From NCBI GenBank assembly GCA_904420585.1, contig CAJFVX010000032.1, positions 1-45,587 on the forward strand: a stretch of 45,587 bases of DNA, in the 5' to 3' direction. A program made the translations under genes and the position numbers. The stretch comes from Candidatus Howiella intestinavium. Lineage in GTDB: Bacteria; Bacillota; Clostridia; Oscillospirales; Acutalibacteraceae. The notes below the pieces were generated by a model. The model made no database searches, had not been told where the DNA came from, and saw only the letters and a program-made list of their open reading frames with translations. Shown here one piece after another: positions 25,302-36,000 of the stretch (position 1 is the first letter of the stretch; each line of letters opens with the position of its first letter).

Positions 25302-26177
25302 CTACTCCTCCGGCTTTTTGAAGCCGTGGCCCACAATCTCCCCGGCCTCGGTGACCACGATAAAGGCATTGGGGTCGGCCTGCATGGCCGCCCGCCGCAC
25401 GCCGGCCGCCTCATTCTGCCGCACGGCGCAGAGCAGCATGACCCGCTGGGCCTGGGTGTAGGCCCCGGTGGCGTTGATGGTGGTTACCCCCCGGCCCACA
25501 TGGGCGAAAATCCCGTCGGACACGTCCTTTGGATGGTCGGTGACAATGAAAATCATCTTGCCCCTGTCCGAGCCGTAGAGCAGGCTGTCGATAACCCGGG
25601 AGGAGGCGAAGATGGCGATAACCGAATAGAGGGCGGTCTCCACGTTCTTATGCACAATGGCGGCGGTGACGAGGATGATGGTGTCGATGACCAAAATAAC
25701 CCGGCCCATGGAAAAATAGGGCCAGCGGCTGTTGATGAGTTTGGCGGCGATGTCGGTGCCGCCGGTGGTGGCTCCCCGCAGCAGCACGAAAGCAAGGCCC
25801 GCCCCCATAAATACCCCGCCGAAAAGGGCGGCGATGATGCGGTCGCCGGTATAGCGGGGCAGGAAGAGGTCAAACACATCCAGAAAAACCGACATAAGGA
25901 CCGTGCAGACGGCGGTTTTCCCTATGAACCGCCAGCCCAGCTTGAGAAACCCGATGATAAACAGGGGGATGTTCAGCACCAGCACCATCGTACCCACGGG
26001 AATGGGGAGAAGGGTGTGGATAATCAGGGAAATACCGGTGACGCCCCCGGAGGAAAGCTGGTTGGGGTTGATAAAAACCACAACGCCGATGGCGTACAGG
26101 GCGCTGCCTACCAGAAAGCCCAGGGCGTCCAGGAAAATATGCCAGCCCTTCCTGCCGGTCAAGTCGGTTATGCGCAT
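25302..26177 (-). CDS. YitT family membrane protein
   Basis: A 291-residue protein with five to six membrane segments in the first 200 residues, including FLDALGFLVGSALYAIGVVVFINPNQLSSGG, which holds the family's characteristic N-P-x-x-L/I-S-x-G-G-V-T-G motif (VTGISLIIH follows). LRGATTGGTDIAAKLI is a second conserved loop. The C-terminal ~80 residues are the cytoplasmic DUF2179 domain (GRGVTTINATGAYTQAQRVMLLCAVRQNE and DPNAFIVVTEAGEIVGHGF). The molecular role of YitT proteins is not established. AGGGGAGGCG precedes the ATG. TATACT on the minus strand about 50 bp upstream suggests a promoter independent of mrnC. Confidence 0.92.
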   Translation of the reverse strand: MRITDLTGRKGWHIFLDALGFLVGSALYAIGVVVFINPNQLSSGGVTGISLIIHTLLPIPVGTMVLVLNIPLFIIGFLKLGWRFIGKTAVCTVLMSVFLDVFDLFLPRYTGDRIIAALFGGVFMGAGLAFVLLRGATTGGTDIAAKLINSRWPYFSMGRVILVIDTIILVTAAIVHKNVETALYSVIAIFASSRVIDSLLYGSDRGKMIFIVTDHPKDVSDGIFAHVGRGVTTINATGAYTQAQRVMLLCAVRQNEAAGVRRAAMQADPNAFIVVTEAGEIVGHGFKKPEE

Positions 26178-26263
26178 GATACAACGCCTCCCCTGTATTT
26201 GGTTTTGCCAGCCCCTTTATGTACTATAGTATACGATTTTCCCCTCCGTGTACAGTCCTTTTT

Positions 26264-26680
26264 TTATTTTTTGTACAAATCTCCTTCCGCGTCCGCCCTG
26301 TCCCAGATTTCCCGGAACAATTCCGTAAGCCGGTGGTCCCGGCCGGCCAGGTACAGGTACCCGAAAAGGGCCTCCAGGCCGGTGGCGGCGTGGTACTCGC
26401 CCACCGTGGCGTTTTTGGGGACACCTCCCGTATGGGCGTTGCGGCCCCGCTTGAAAATCCCCTGTTCCTCTTCGGTCAGCCGGGGAAAGAGGGCTTCGGC
26501 CGCCCTGGCCTGGGCCTCGGCCCGCACCAGCCGCACCGACGCGGGATGCAGCCGGCTGGGGGACAAATCCAGTCCGGCCAGCTTCTGGCGCACCAGCAGG
26601 CCGTACACCGCGTCCCCCACAAAGGCCAGGGTCAGGGGGCTGAGCATTTTGGGATTGCCCTTTTCCAGTCTTTCCAACAT
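26264..26680 (-). CDS. mrnC: Mini-ribonuclease III (MrnC)
   Basis: A 138-residue RNase III-like endonuclease domain without a dsRNA-binding domain. It matures 23S rRNA in Firmicutes. The catalytic Asp23 lies in LAFVGDAVYGLLVR, followed by HPASVRLVRAEAQA, GRNAHTGGVPKNATVGEYH and the second acidic motif ATGLEALFGYLYL. All expected metal-binding residues appear intact. It lies 46 bp downstream of obgE on the same strand and probably shares its transcript. In many Firmicutes mrnC sits next to cysS instead. Confidence 0.93.
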   Translation of the reverse strand: MLERLEKGNPKMLSPLTLAFVGDAVYGLLVRQKLAGLDLSPSRLHPASVRLVRAEAQARAAEALFPRLTEEEQGIFKRGRNAHTGGVPKNATVGEYHAATGLEALFGYLYLAGRDHRLTELFREIWDRADAEGDLYKK

Positions 26681-26726
26681 AGTCTACCCCGTTTTCCGCC
26701 CCATAGTCGCCCGATATGGCGGGGCT

Positions 26727-28115
<1,389 letters not shown>

Positions 28116-28400
28116 TTACTGCTCCACAGCGTAGACGCTGACCTTCTTGCGGTCCTTGCCCACCCGCTCGAACTTGACGGTGCCGTCAATCAGGGCGAAC
28201 AGGGTGTCGTCCGAGCCGCGGCCCACGTTCTCACCGGGATGGAAATGGGTGCCGCGCTGCCGGACCAGGATGTTGCCGGCCAGGACGAACTGCCCGTCGG
28301 CCCGCTTGGGGCCAAGCCGCTTGGATTCGCTGTCGCGTCCGTTCTTGGTGGAACCGACGCCCTTCTTATGAGCAAAAAGCTGCAGATTTACCTTTAACAT
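28116..28400 (-). CDS. rpmA: 50S ribosomal protein L27
   Basis: A 94-residue protein of the large subunit near the peptidyl-transferase centre. It starts [20 protein letters not shown]. The N-terminal nine residues are the Firmicutes-type leader that the Prp protease removes after Phe9. [20 protein letters not shown] is the core signature. The start follows the prp stop with no gap. Confidence 0.98.
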   Translation of the reverse strand: MLKVNLQLFAHKKGVGSTKNGRDSESKRLGPKRADGQFVLAGNILVRQRGTHFHPGENVGRGSDDTLFALIDGTVKFERVGKDRKKVSVYAVEQ

Positions 28401-28727
28401 TTATCGCACCTCCGCGTGTACTTCGATTTGTTGTTCGTACATCCGGGCCAGCTGCTGCATGTGCAGCAGGAAGCCCTCCAAAAGGGCCTGGCAGGGGGCC
28501 GGGTCGGACGTGACCGCAAGGCGCATGGCACCCTCCGCCTCGTCCACCTGGATGTCGGCCGCCGCCCCGATGATCTCGGTCAGGGTATTGGCCGTCATGT
28601 AGGCCGCCGACGACACCGCCGCGCAGGCGATGCGTCCGGCTTCATCCCCGCCGTCCGCCGTGCAGTGCCCCGTGACCGAGAAGCCGGTCAGCAGGCCGCC
28701 GCTGCGGGTAAAGACCGCCCGGGTCAT
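28401..28727 (-). CDS. prp: Ribosomal-processing cysteine protease Prp
   Basis: A 108-residue cysteine protease that cleaves the L27 leader. The catalytic His is in SVTGHCTADGGDEAGR and the catalytic Cys in RIACAAVSSAAYM, spaced as in the family. It lies between rplU (one-base overlap) and rpmA, the standard Firmicutes arrangement, and the L27 in this window carries the matching cleavage site. Confidence 0.96.
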   Translation of the reverse strand: MTRAVFTRSGGLLTGFSVTGHCTADGGDEAGRIACAAVSSAAYMTANTLTEIIGAAADIQVDEAEGAMRLAVTSDPAPCQALLEGFLLHMQQLARMYEQQIEVHAEVR

Positions 28728-29089
28728 TATTCGGCCTTTTCCTCGGCCGCTTCCTCAGCGGGAGCCTCTGCCGTATAGGTCTCGTCGCCGATGGCGTTGA
28801 TCTGAATCTTGGTGTAGGGCTGCCGATGGCCCATCTTGCGGGCGCTGCTCTTCTTGGGCTTGTAGGTGAAGACGGTGATCTTCTTGGACTTGCCGTTCTT
28901 CAGCACCACGCCGGTCACCTTGACGTCCACATAGGGCTTGCCCACGGTCAGGCCCTTGTCGTCGCTGACGGCCAGCACCTTGTCGAAGGTTACGGTTTCG
29001 TTTTCGGCGGCGTCCAGCTTCTCCACGTAGAGGATGTCGCCATTCTGCACGCGGTACTGCTTCCCGCCGGTCACGATGATAGCATACAT
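28727..29089 (-). CDS. rplU: 50S ribosomal protein L21
   Basis: A 120-residue ribosomal protein starting [20 protein letters not shown], with [20 protein letters not shown] as the conserved C-terminal core. The last ~20 residues are an Ala/Glu-rich tail ([14 protein letters not shown]) longer than in most L21 proteins. GGAGC precedes the ATG. The gene is first in the rplU-prp-rpmA operon behind a leader RNA. Confidence 0.98.
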   Translation of the reverse strand: MYAIIVTGGKQYRVQNGDILYVEKLDAAENETVTFDKVLAVSDDKGLTVGKPYVDVKVTGVVLKNGKSKKITVFTYKPKKSSARKMGHRQPYTKIQINAIGDETYTAEAPAEEAAEEKAE

Positions 29090-29092
29090 AGA

Positions 29093-29171
29093 TTTTGCTC
29101 CTTTATTACGGGCTCGCTACGTGCAGGCGGGGCCGAAACCCGCTTTTTTGCAAAAGCCTGCCATATGCGGC
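29093..29171 (-). ncRNA. Ribosomal protein L21 leader
   Basis: The transcribed leader of rplU contains a long-range stem GCAGGC/GCCTGC (plus-strand 29123-29128 and 29156-29161) enclosing a GCGGG/CCCGC hairpin. Downstream of it on the minus strand is ACGTAGCGAGCCCG, just before the ribosome site. Position, size and the GTAGCG-GCCCG block match the L21 leader that is thought to autoregulate rplU in Firmicutes. A covariance-model search was not possible. Confidence 0.65.
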
Positions 29172-29177
29172 TCTGCT

Positions 29178-29206
29178 ATTTTACCATCCGAAAACCCCGC
29201 TGTCAA
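29178..29206 (-). promoter_or_regulatory. Sigma-A promoter of rplU-prp-rpmA
   Basis: On the minus strand TTGACA (plus 29201-29206) and TAAAAT (plus 29178-29183) with a 17-bp spacer, placed just upstream of the L21 leader. Between 29207 and 29391 nothing further is recognised. Confidence 0.85.
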
Positions 29207-29391
29207 GGGATTTTCCGCATTTTCCGGGGATTTTCCGGCGGTATATCCGGCTTTACCAAAAAAGTCATCTGCATGATAACCGGTTTTGCATGTCCTCTTC
29301 TGTCTATCTTCAAAAGGGAAAGTGCGTGTTCCTGTCATTTTGAAAGAATTATTACATACTGATTAAAAAAACATCACAATGTTGTTTTAAA

Positions 29392-29421
29392 TACACATTT
29401 CTTGTCGAATCGTGTTATAAT
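29392..29421 (+). promoter_or_regulatory. Promoter of the lipoprotein cluster
   Basis: A perfect TATAAT (29416-29421) with TACACA (29392-29397) 18 bp upstream, in an AT-rich stretch 65 bp before the first lipoprotein start. Confidence 0.6.
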
Positions 29422-29485
29422 GCAGCCGGAAGAAAGAGGAAAAGGCCGCCAGCGGCCTACATAAAAAAGAAACGGGGTGTGTACC

Positions 29486-30565
29486 ATGAAAAACAAGGTT
29501 TTGTCCCTACTTCTGGCAGGCGCATGTGTTTTGGCCACGGCGGGCTGTACCGCATCGCAGGACGCCGCCTCCCTGCCTGTTGTAAATGGCGGGGAAATCC
29601 CGGGGGAGGAATCCGTCCGGTTCCTGCGGGCGCCCGGGAACGTTTGGGAGCCTGTATCCGCTTCCTACGACGGGCAGGAGATCACCATGCGTTACACCCT
29701 GGTAACGGATCAGGACTGGGGAGAGATCCGGAATTACTCCATGTTTGACGATTTCCGGTTTGTCAACGGGCACGCTATCCTGAGCCTGGATACGGATCCG
29801 GCCGTGGAGGTATATCTCCGTTCCGACGGGGAAATTATCCGGGGGAACGGGTATGAATACTGCTACCCCTTTGCGTCGGACGGCCGGGCCCTGGTCAAAA
29901 GCCTGAGGGGAGGCTGGCTGTATGTTGGCGGTTCGGGCCGGATGGTGGCCGCCGGCGCGGCTACCGACCTGGACGAGCTGGATCTGCGGCCGGTTCCGCA
30001 CTGCGAGGCCGCCGGGGAAAATATGTACTTCTACGCCCGCTCCCTGGGCGACTTCAGCCGGCTGGGCCTGATGGATCAGAGAGCGCGCCATCTCACCGGC
30101 CTAATCTATAAAAACCACGGCGCCTTTACCGACGGGCTGTGCTATGCAATCCTGGCCGAGGGCGAGCATAAAAATGTATTGATTGACAACATCGGAACCG
30201 TGCAGGCCGTGCTGCCGGATGACTGTACCTGGGCCCGGCTGGATGAAGAAGGGCCGGTGATTTGCAGCTTCGGCCAGGCTGGGGATGTTTACCAGCAGCT
30301 TTACGACCGGGACGGAAACCAGCTGAACGCCGCTACATTCGATTCCATCGGCGAATTTTACAATGGGCTGGCCATCATCACGGCGGGCGGCAAAATGGGC
30401 CTGATAGACCAGGAGGGCAAGGTGGTGATAGAACCCGCCCTGACCTACGACCAGACCCTGTATGCAGAGGGCGACCGGGCTTTCCATCCCTTCTATATGG
30501 ATGAAGACTGCATTGTGGCGCCCCTGAACGGCAAGGTGGCCATCGTACAGATTGTGCGGGGGTGA
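29486..30565 (+). CDS. WG-repeat-containing lipoprotein 1
   Basis: A 359-residue exported lipoprotein. The signal peptide MKNKVLSLLLAGACVLATAGC ends in a lipobox (LATAGC; Cys21 would be lipidated). The mature part contains repeats of the WG type, clearest in GGKMGLIDQEGKVVIEPAL and less so in SRLGLMDQRARHLTGLIY. Such repeats form beta-rich scaffolds of unknown binding specificity. It is a paralogue of the next gene: DFRFVNGHAILSL, YDGQEITMRYTL, VYQQLYDRDGNQLN and FYMDEDCIVAPLNGKVAI all have counterparts there. GGGGTGTG lies upstream of the ATG. First of four consecutive lipoprotein genes on one strand. Confidence 0.85.
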   Translation: MKNKVLSLLLAGACVLATAGCTASQDAASLPVVNGGEIPGEESVRFLRAPGNVWEPVSASYDGQEITMRYTLVTDQDWGEIRNYSMFDDFRFVNGHAILSLDTDPAVEVYLRSDGEIIRGNGYEYCYPFASDGRALVKSLRGGWLYVGGSGRMVAAGAATDLDELDLRPVPHCEAAGENMYFYARSLGDFSRLGLMDQRARHLTGLIYKNHGAFTDGLCYAILAEGEHKNVLIDNIGTVQAVLPDDCTWARLDEEGPVICSFGQAGDVYQQLYDRDGNQLNAATFDSIGEFYNGLAIITAGGKMGLIDQEGKVVIEPALTYDQTLYAEGDRAFHPFYMDEDCIVAPLNGKVAIVQIVRG

Positions 30566-30607
30566 GGGACGAACGTAAACCTTATGGAATGGAAAAGGGT
30601 GGTCTGT

Positions 30608-31546
30608 ATGAGAAGGAAATATTGTATGGCGGCTGCCGTGGCCCTGGCCGTCTGCCTGGCGCTGGGGGGCTGCGACGCCCGGCCGGCCGAGGTGGACGAG
30701 ACGTCTTCCGGCAGCGCTGCGGCTGAGGACATCACATCGTCCGTGCCGCAGGATGTCGCATCGTCCGGCACGGACGCAGCCGACACAGAGGAAACCAGCA
30801 CAGAAACGACCAGCGAACCGCAGCCGGTGCTGGCAAGTGAACTGCCCGAGCCGGTGACGGGGAGCTACAACGGCCAGACCATCACCATGCGGCTGGCCTT
30901 TACCCCCACGCTGGACTGGGATGAGCTCTGGACCTATAAGGAAACTACCAGACTCCGGTTTGTCAACGGTTACGCCATTGTATCCGAAGCCCAAAGCGGC
31001 CATGAATTTTACATCGACCGGTATGGGAACTGCATCGGCCGGGATAAAAATTTTGCCCGTTGCAAGCCCTTTGGGGAAGACGGACGGGCGCTGGCGGAAC
31101 TGGACGGCGGCTCCTGGGAACAGGATCCTTGGGTGTATGTAGACAGGTCGGGGGAGGTGTTGGGGCCGGGTGAGCAGCCTCCGGGCGGCTCGACCTTAGA
31201 TGGCCGGGAAGAGGAAGGCGGCACGGAAGTGCGGATGTTCGGCGAGCCGGGGGCCTATTACCAGCAGCTTTTCGACGATGCCGGCAACCTGCTCAACGAG
31301 ACCAAATTTTCCCGGATTGGCTACTTTTATCATGGGTTGGCCCTGATAATCCAAGATAAAAAAATCGGCCTGATAGACAATCAGGGCAACATTGTTATCC
31401 CGCCCACCATCGCCTATGACAAAACCGTGGTATCGGGTTCCGTTTGGGAGTATAATCCGGAATTTATGGATGAGGATTTGGTCATCGCGCCCATCTGCGG
31501 CAAGCTGGCCGTGCTGGAAATCATCCGTTCCCAGCCGGCGGTATAA
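30608..31546 (+). CDS. WG-repeat-containing lipoprotein 2
   Basis: A 312-residue lipoprotein with signal peptide and lipobox LALGGC, then a Ser/Thr/Glu-rich linker of about 60 residues that probably extends the domain from the membrane. The folded part parallels lipoprotein 1 (LRFVNGYAIVSE, YNGQTITMRLAF, YYQQLFDDAGNLLN, DKKIGLIDNQGNIVIPP, FMDEDLVIAPICGKLAV) but lacks the central ~60 residues of its paralogue. I chose the ATG at 30608, preceded by AGGGTGG, rather than the upstream ATG at 30584. It begins 42 bp after lipoprotein 1. Confidence 0.83.
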   Translation: MRRKYCMAAAVALAVCLALGGCDARPAEVDETSSGSAAAEDITSSVPQDVASSGTDAADTEETSTETTSEPQPVLASELPEPVTGSYNGQTITMRLAFTPTLDWDELWTYKETTRLRFVNGYAIVSEAQSGHEFYIDRYGNCIGRDKNFARCKPFGEDGRALAELDGGSWEQDPWVYVDRSGEVLGPGEQPPGGSTLDGREEEGGTEVRMFGEPGAYYQQLFDDAGNLLNETKFSRIGYFYHGLALIIQDKKIGLIDNQGNIVIPPTIAYDKTVVSGSVWEYNPEFMDEDLVIAPICGKLAVLEIIRSQPAV

Positions 31547-31629
31547 GCGGAGAAGCGCATATCGAGCCTGTATACGGAGTATCGGTCGTATTTCTTCATC
31601 GCAGCTTTTTCGGTAAAGAGGGGATATGC

Positions 31630-32262
31630 ATGAAAAAGAAAATACTGGCGTGTATTTTAGCGGCAGGTATGCTGGCCCTTTTGGCCGGGTGCGGCGGGGA
31701 GCCGGCGGCGGAAAATTCGACGGATACCGCCCAGAGAACCGATGTGCGGGATGCAGAGTACTGGCAGGACTACTATCGGGAGGCGCCCCGGGTGGCGCAG
31801 CTGACCGCATTCCGCACGGAGGTGGACGGCATCCCCTACGGCCTTGCGCCGGAGGAGCTGCTGGAAGCCCTAAAGGAAAAGGGGATAGAACTGGAACCGG
31901 CGGATTACTCGAATCCGATGATGCTGCCGGAAGGCATAGAAATTGTCAAAGACGGCCGGCAGTATAATACGGCAAACTACCGGTTTGCCTACGCCACCAC
32001 AAACGGCTTGTCCTTCCAATACCGGGAGGACGGCGTGCTGGACGGGGTGTATGTGGACAACCCGGATATCCCCACGGCCGAAGGGGTGAAGATTGGCGAC
32101 GATATGGAGAAAATGAAGGCCGTTTATGGCACACACTGCGAAAACCAATACGGGGTCAATCGGCACTATCGGTATTATAACGGGGAACAGACGCTGGAAT
32201 TTTCTTTCGATGAAAACGGAAAAATCTACAGATGGTGCATGGAAACCATCGACGGGGAATGA
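31630..32262 (+). CDS. Hypothetical lipoprotein 3
   Basis: A 210-residue lipoprotein: MKKKILACILAAGMLALLAGC is a complete signal peptide and lipobox. The mature domain has AFRTEVDGIPYGLAPEELLE, DGRQYNTANYRFAYATTNG, FQYREDGVLDGVYVDN and PTAEGVKIGDDMEKMKAVYG. I do not recognise a named family. The pattern of an aromatic strand followed by a GDxxxKMxxxYG helix resembles small lipoproteins that scan for a peptide or glycan, but that is only a resemblance. It is clearly paralogous to the next gene. AGAGGGG precedes the ATG. Confidence 0.8.
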   Translation: MKKKILACILAAGMLALLAGCGGEPAAENSTDTAQRTDVRDAEYWQDYYREAPRVAQLTAFRTEVDGIPYGLAPEELLEALKEKGIELEPADYSNPMMLPEGIEIVKDGRQYNTANYRFAYATTNGLSFQYREDGVLDGVYVDNPDIPTAEGVKIGDDMEKMKAVYGTHCENQYGVNRHYRYYNGEQTLEFSFDENGKIYRWCMETIDGE

Positions 32263-32294
32263 GAACCGCAGATTATAATGAAGGAGGGATTTTC

Positions 32295-32993
32295 ATGAAA
32301 AAAACCATATGTGCGTCTATCCTGGCCCTGTGCATACTGATACTAACATCCGGCTGCGGCGGGGAGCAGCCGGCGGCGGACGGGGATACGGCTTCCACCG
32401 CCTCCACAGGACAAGCGCGGGTAGCCTCCACGCCCCGGCAGACGCCCGCCCCTTCCTCCCAGCCGGCGGAAACCAGCAGCGTGCCGGCGTATGACGACCC
32501 CACCGCGCTTCCCGTAACCAATTTCGCCCCCCAGGTGGCCGGCTTTACCTTTGATTTGACGCCGGATGAGCTGCTGCAGAGGCTGGAGGACGAAGGGCTG
32601 GCGCTGAAGCCGGCGGATTACTCGGTGCTGGAGACCATAAAAATGGACGAGGAACCGGTAAAGGACGGCCGGCAGTACAACGCCGCCAACGACGACTACA
32701 GCTATACCACCACAAACGGCATACAATTTTGGTATAACGACGAGGACAAGATGTGGGAGATTGGCACGACCCAGGCGGATGTGCCTACAGCGGAAGGGCT
32801 CCGGGTGGGCGACAGCCTGGACAAAATGCGGGAGATTTACGGCGAGAATTATCAGGCCGACATATACGGCTACCCGGTGCACCGATATTACAACGGCAGC
32901 TATTATCTGCTTATAACCCACGGTTTTGACGAGGAAGCGGATGTAGTCACAGGATGGTGCGTCAGCCTTCATTACGATGTCAAAAACGATTGA
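32295..32993 (+). CDS. Hypothetical lipoprotein 4
   Basis: A 232-residue lipoprotein with signal peptide and lipobox (LTSGC), a Thr/Ala/Pro-rich linker of about 50 residues, and a domain paralogous to lipoprotein 3. Shared segments include FDLTPDELLQRLEDEGLALKP, DGRQYNAANDDYSYTTTNG, PTAEGLRVGDSLDKMREIYG and HRYYNGSYYLL. AAGGAGGG before the ATG at 32295 fixes the start. It begins 32 bp after lipoprotein 3 and closes the cluster at a terminator. Confidence 0.83.
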   Translation: MKKTICASILALCILILTSGCGGEQPAADGDTASTASTGQARVASTPRQTPAPSSQPAETSSVPAYDDPTALPVTNFAPQVAGFTFDLTPDELLQRLEDEGLALKPADYSVLETIKMDEEPVKDGRQYNAANDDYSYTTTNGIQFWYNDEDKMWEIGTTQADVPTAEGLRVGDSLDKMREIYGENYQADIYGYPVHRYYNGSYYLLITHGFDEEADVVTGWCVSLHYDVKND

Positions 32994-33003
32994 CGGGACA
33001 GGA

Positions 33004-33050
33004 AAAAAGCCGCCCGGCTTACCTCTTTACGGGAGGAAGCCAGGCGGCTT
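33004..33050. terminator. Bidirectional terminator
   Basis: AAAAGCCGCC-CGGCTT faces AAGCC-AGGCGGCTT, a 14-bp stem with one bulge. It lies between the convergent lipoprotein cluster and the GH106-like gene. Confidence 0.75.
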
Positions 33051-33069
33051 CTGTATGCTTTATCCAAAT

Positions 33070-36000
33070 TTACCGGAGGATGGCCGGGCTTTTGAGGATG
33101 CCCAGTTCCCGCAGCTGGTATTCGTAGCTCCAGCAGTCGCCGGCGGTGCGCCAGGCGTCGGGGCCGGCCCAGGTGTAGCTCCGGTCGCAGTTGTGCAGGC
33201 AGCCGAAGGTGTTGAACCGGTTGCCGTAGAGCAGCAGCCCCACCTCGTGCTCCCCCGTAAAGGCGGGCAGGGTCAGGGTGTAGGGGTCGAAGGCGATGGA
33301 ACCCACCCGCTTGCCGTCCAGCAGCACGCCCATAAGGGCGCCCCGGTAGAAGGGAGCCTGGACGGACAGGGGTTTCCCATCCCCCGTGACCCGCAGCTTG
33401 TAAAGGATATTCCCCCCGTAGAAGGGCAGACCCTGCCGGGTTACGTCCCCGAAGGCGAGGGTGCGCACCGGTGATGTGACCACCTTCTCCGTCCCGGCCA
33501 CCCGCACGCCAAAGTCCCCCAGCAGGCAGCACCATTCCAGATTGGTGGAGCGGCCGAAGGGCCAGGTGATTTCCAGGGTGTTGGTGCCTGTCTGCAGGCC
33601 GGGCAGCCGGATGGTTTTGATGGATTCATCCACATACCAGCCGGTGGGCGCAGGCTCCACGGCCGCGCCGTTGAAGAGAATTTCGCTGCCCTCGGGGGCC
33701 TCCATGGCCAGCTGGATATCCGCACAGGCGATTTCGCTCTGGATGGTGAACCGCAGGGACACCCGGTGGGCCGGCTTCTCAGGGGGCACCACCCAGGGCT
33801 GGGCGATGGCGCCGCCCCGGGGCGGCAGGCCCAGCTCGGCCCGCAGGCGGTTGTCCAGCCGCAGGATTTCCTCGGCCGGCCGGAAGGCTTCCCCGTCCAG
33901 GGCGTATGCCGCCGTGTCCAGCAGCAGGACGTTGGGCTCGCTGAGCTCCACATCCACCCGCTCTGTCCAGCCCTCGCCCGCGGCGATGCGGGGCGCGTCG
34001 GCCTGTCCGCCGGCAGGCTCCCCCGGCTCCAGATGGAGCAGCAGGCTGTCCTGGGTGTAAAGGGTTCGGCGCAGGAGGGTATCCTCTCCCCGGATTTCGG
34101 CGGCCAGGGGGAGAATGTCCCCGGTCATGGTGTCGTACAGGGTGGGCTTCCAGTGCCCCTTCAGGCGGATGACCAGTTCCTCCGGCCGGATGTGGTTCTG
34201 GTTGGCCGGCTTGCGGCCGTTGGCGATAAACAGCCAGCGGCCGGCCCCGTCCTGCCGCAGCTGGGTCAGCAGCCAGTCGGCCCGGCGGCCGTGGGCCGTG
34301 CGGATTTCCAGTTCCCGCAAATCCGAAAGGCCCTCCAGCAGGGCGCACTTTTCAAAGGGAATCTGCCGCGCCTCCCGGAGGAAGTCCAGCTTTCCGTCCG
34401 GCTGGCCGGCGTCCAGCAGCCGGGGGGCGCGGCCCAGTACAATCAGCCGGCCGCCGGCCTTCTGAAAGGCCTCCAGGCGTTCGGCCGTGGTAGACCGCAG
34501 GGTCTCGCACCCGGGGATAATCACCGCGTCGTAGGCCATCTTCCCCACCTGCAGGGGGGCGCCGCCGGCCGGGCACTGGGAGGGCAGCAGGGATTCGCTG
34601 ATAAAATCGAAGTCGATTTGGCCGAAGAGGAGCCATTCGGTCAGTTCCCGGAAGTTCCGGTCCATCTGCTCTCTAATTTCGGCCGTCTGTTCGGAGGGGC
34701 CCCAGTGCAGCCAGTAGCTTTCCACCGGATGCACCACCCCGACCCGGACCACCGGCTTGCCCCGGGTCATAGCTGTATTCACCCGGGCGAAGTGGTCTTC
34801 CACCAGGGCGTACTCGGTGTGCCAGGGGGACTGGTAGCTGATGGAGGCGGGGTAGTCCCGCTTGGCCTCCCCTTCCATGGACACCCAGGCGAGATGGGGC
34901 ACCCGCACGGTGACCCCCAGGGCGGCCTGCCAGTCTCCCTGAAGCTTGTGGCCCCTAAAGTCGAAGTCCCAGTTGGTGACGCCGTAAAGCTCGGAGAGCA
35001 TCCCCTCCCGGCCGTACTGGTGGACGGCCGACTGGGCCTGCTTGGCCGTGGTGTACTCCCGCCAGTCGCAGAGCATGTCGATGCCCGGCAGGTCAAAGCC
35101 GCTGTAGGAGCGCATGGCCTCCCCCAAAGCGGCGGTCTGGCTCTCCAGGGTGGGCTCCTCCATCATGTGGCCGGTGAGCATGAGGCCGTTCTCCCGGCAC
35201 CAGGCCCCGCAGTTGTTGGCAAAGGCGTCGGCGAACCGCTGGGCGATGTGGTCGTGGTAGCGGTAGCGGGCCAGGGAGGGCCTGCCGTCGGGCAAATCCC
35301 AGATGAGCTCGGGCAGGCTGTGGAGGAAGTCGGCCCCGTAGGCCGCCCGGTAGGTGTCGGGCAGGTCGTCGGAATAGGGCAGGGAGACGTCCCGCTTGTC
35401 GAAGGCGAAGCCCAAAGTGGACTTGCGGCTGAACTGGGGCTCGTCGGTGAAGATGGCCGGCACCGCCCCGCCGAAGTCGTCCCCCACCGCCTTTTTGTAG
35501 GCCTCATAGGTGGTCTCGATAAAGGCGTCCACCGCCTTTTTGTCCAGGGTGTTTACATAGGCCTGGTTGTTGAACCAGGGGTCGTCCCCGCAGATGACGC
35601 GGTAGGCGTACCATACCCCGTCCCCGGCCGGCGCATCCTCCAGCTGCTCATAGCGGGCAAGGCAGCCGTCGGCATCCAGCTCCACCCGGTAGGCGGCCAG
35701 CAGCTCCCCGCCGTCCTGCCGGTTGGGGGTAAAGAGCAGGTACCGCTGCCGAAGGGCCGGGTCTTTGGTCACAATGCCCCCGGCCGAGCCGGAGGGCCAG
35801 CGGTCCTCGTCGTACAGCCAGGCCAGCATCTTTTTGTCCTTGGCCCGGTCGGTGCAGAAGCGGATAAGGTCCATAAATTCCCCGCTTAAATAGGGGGTGG
35901 CCATACCGGTGCGGGAATGCATGTGGAAGCCGCCGAAGCCCATATTTTGCAGGCAGTCGATTTGGCGGGCCAGCAGTTCCTTGTCCAGCCTGCAGTTCCA

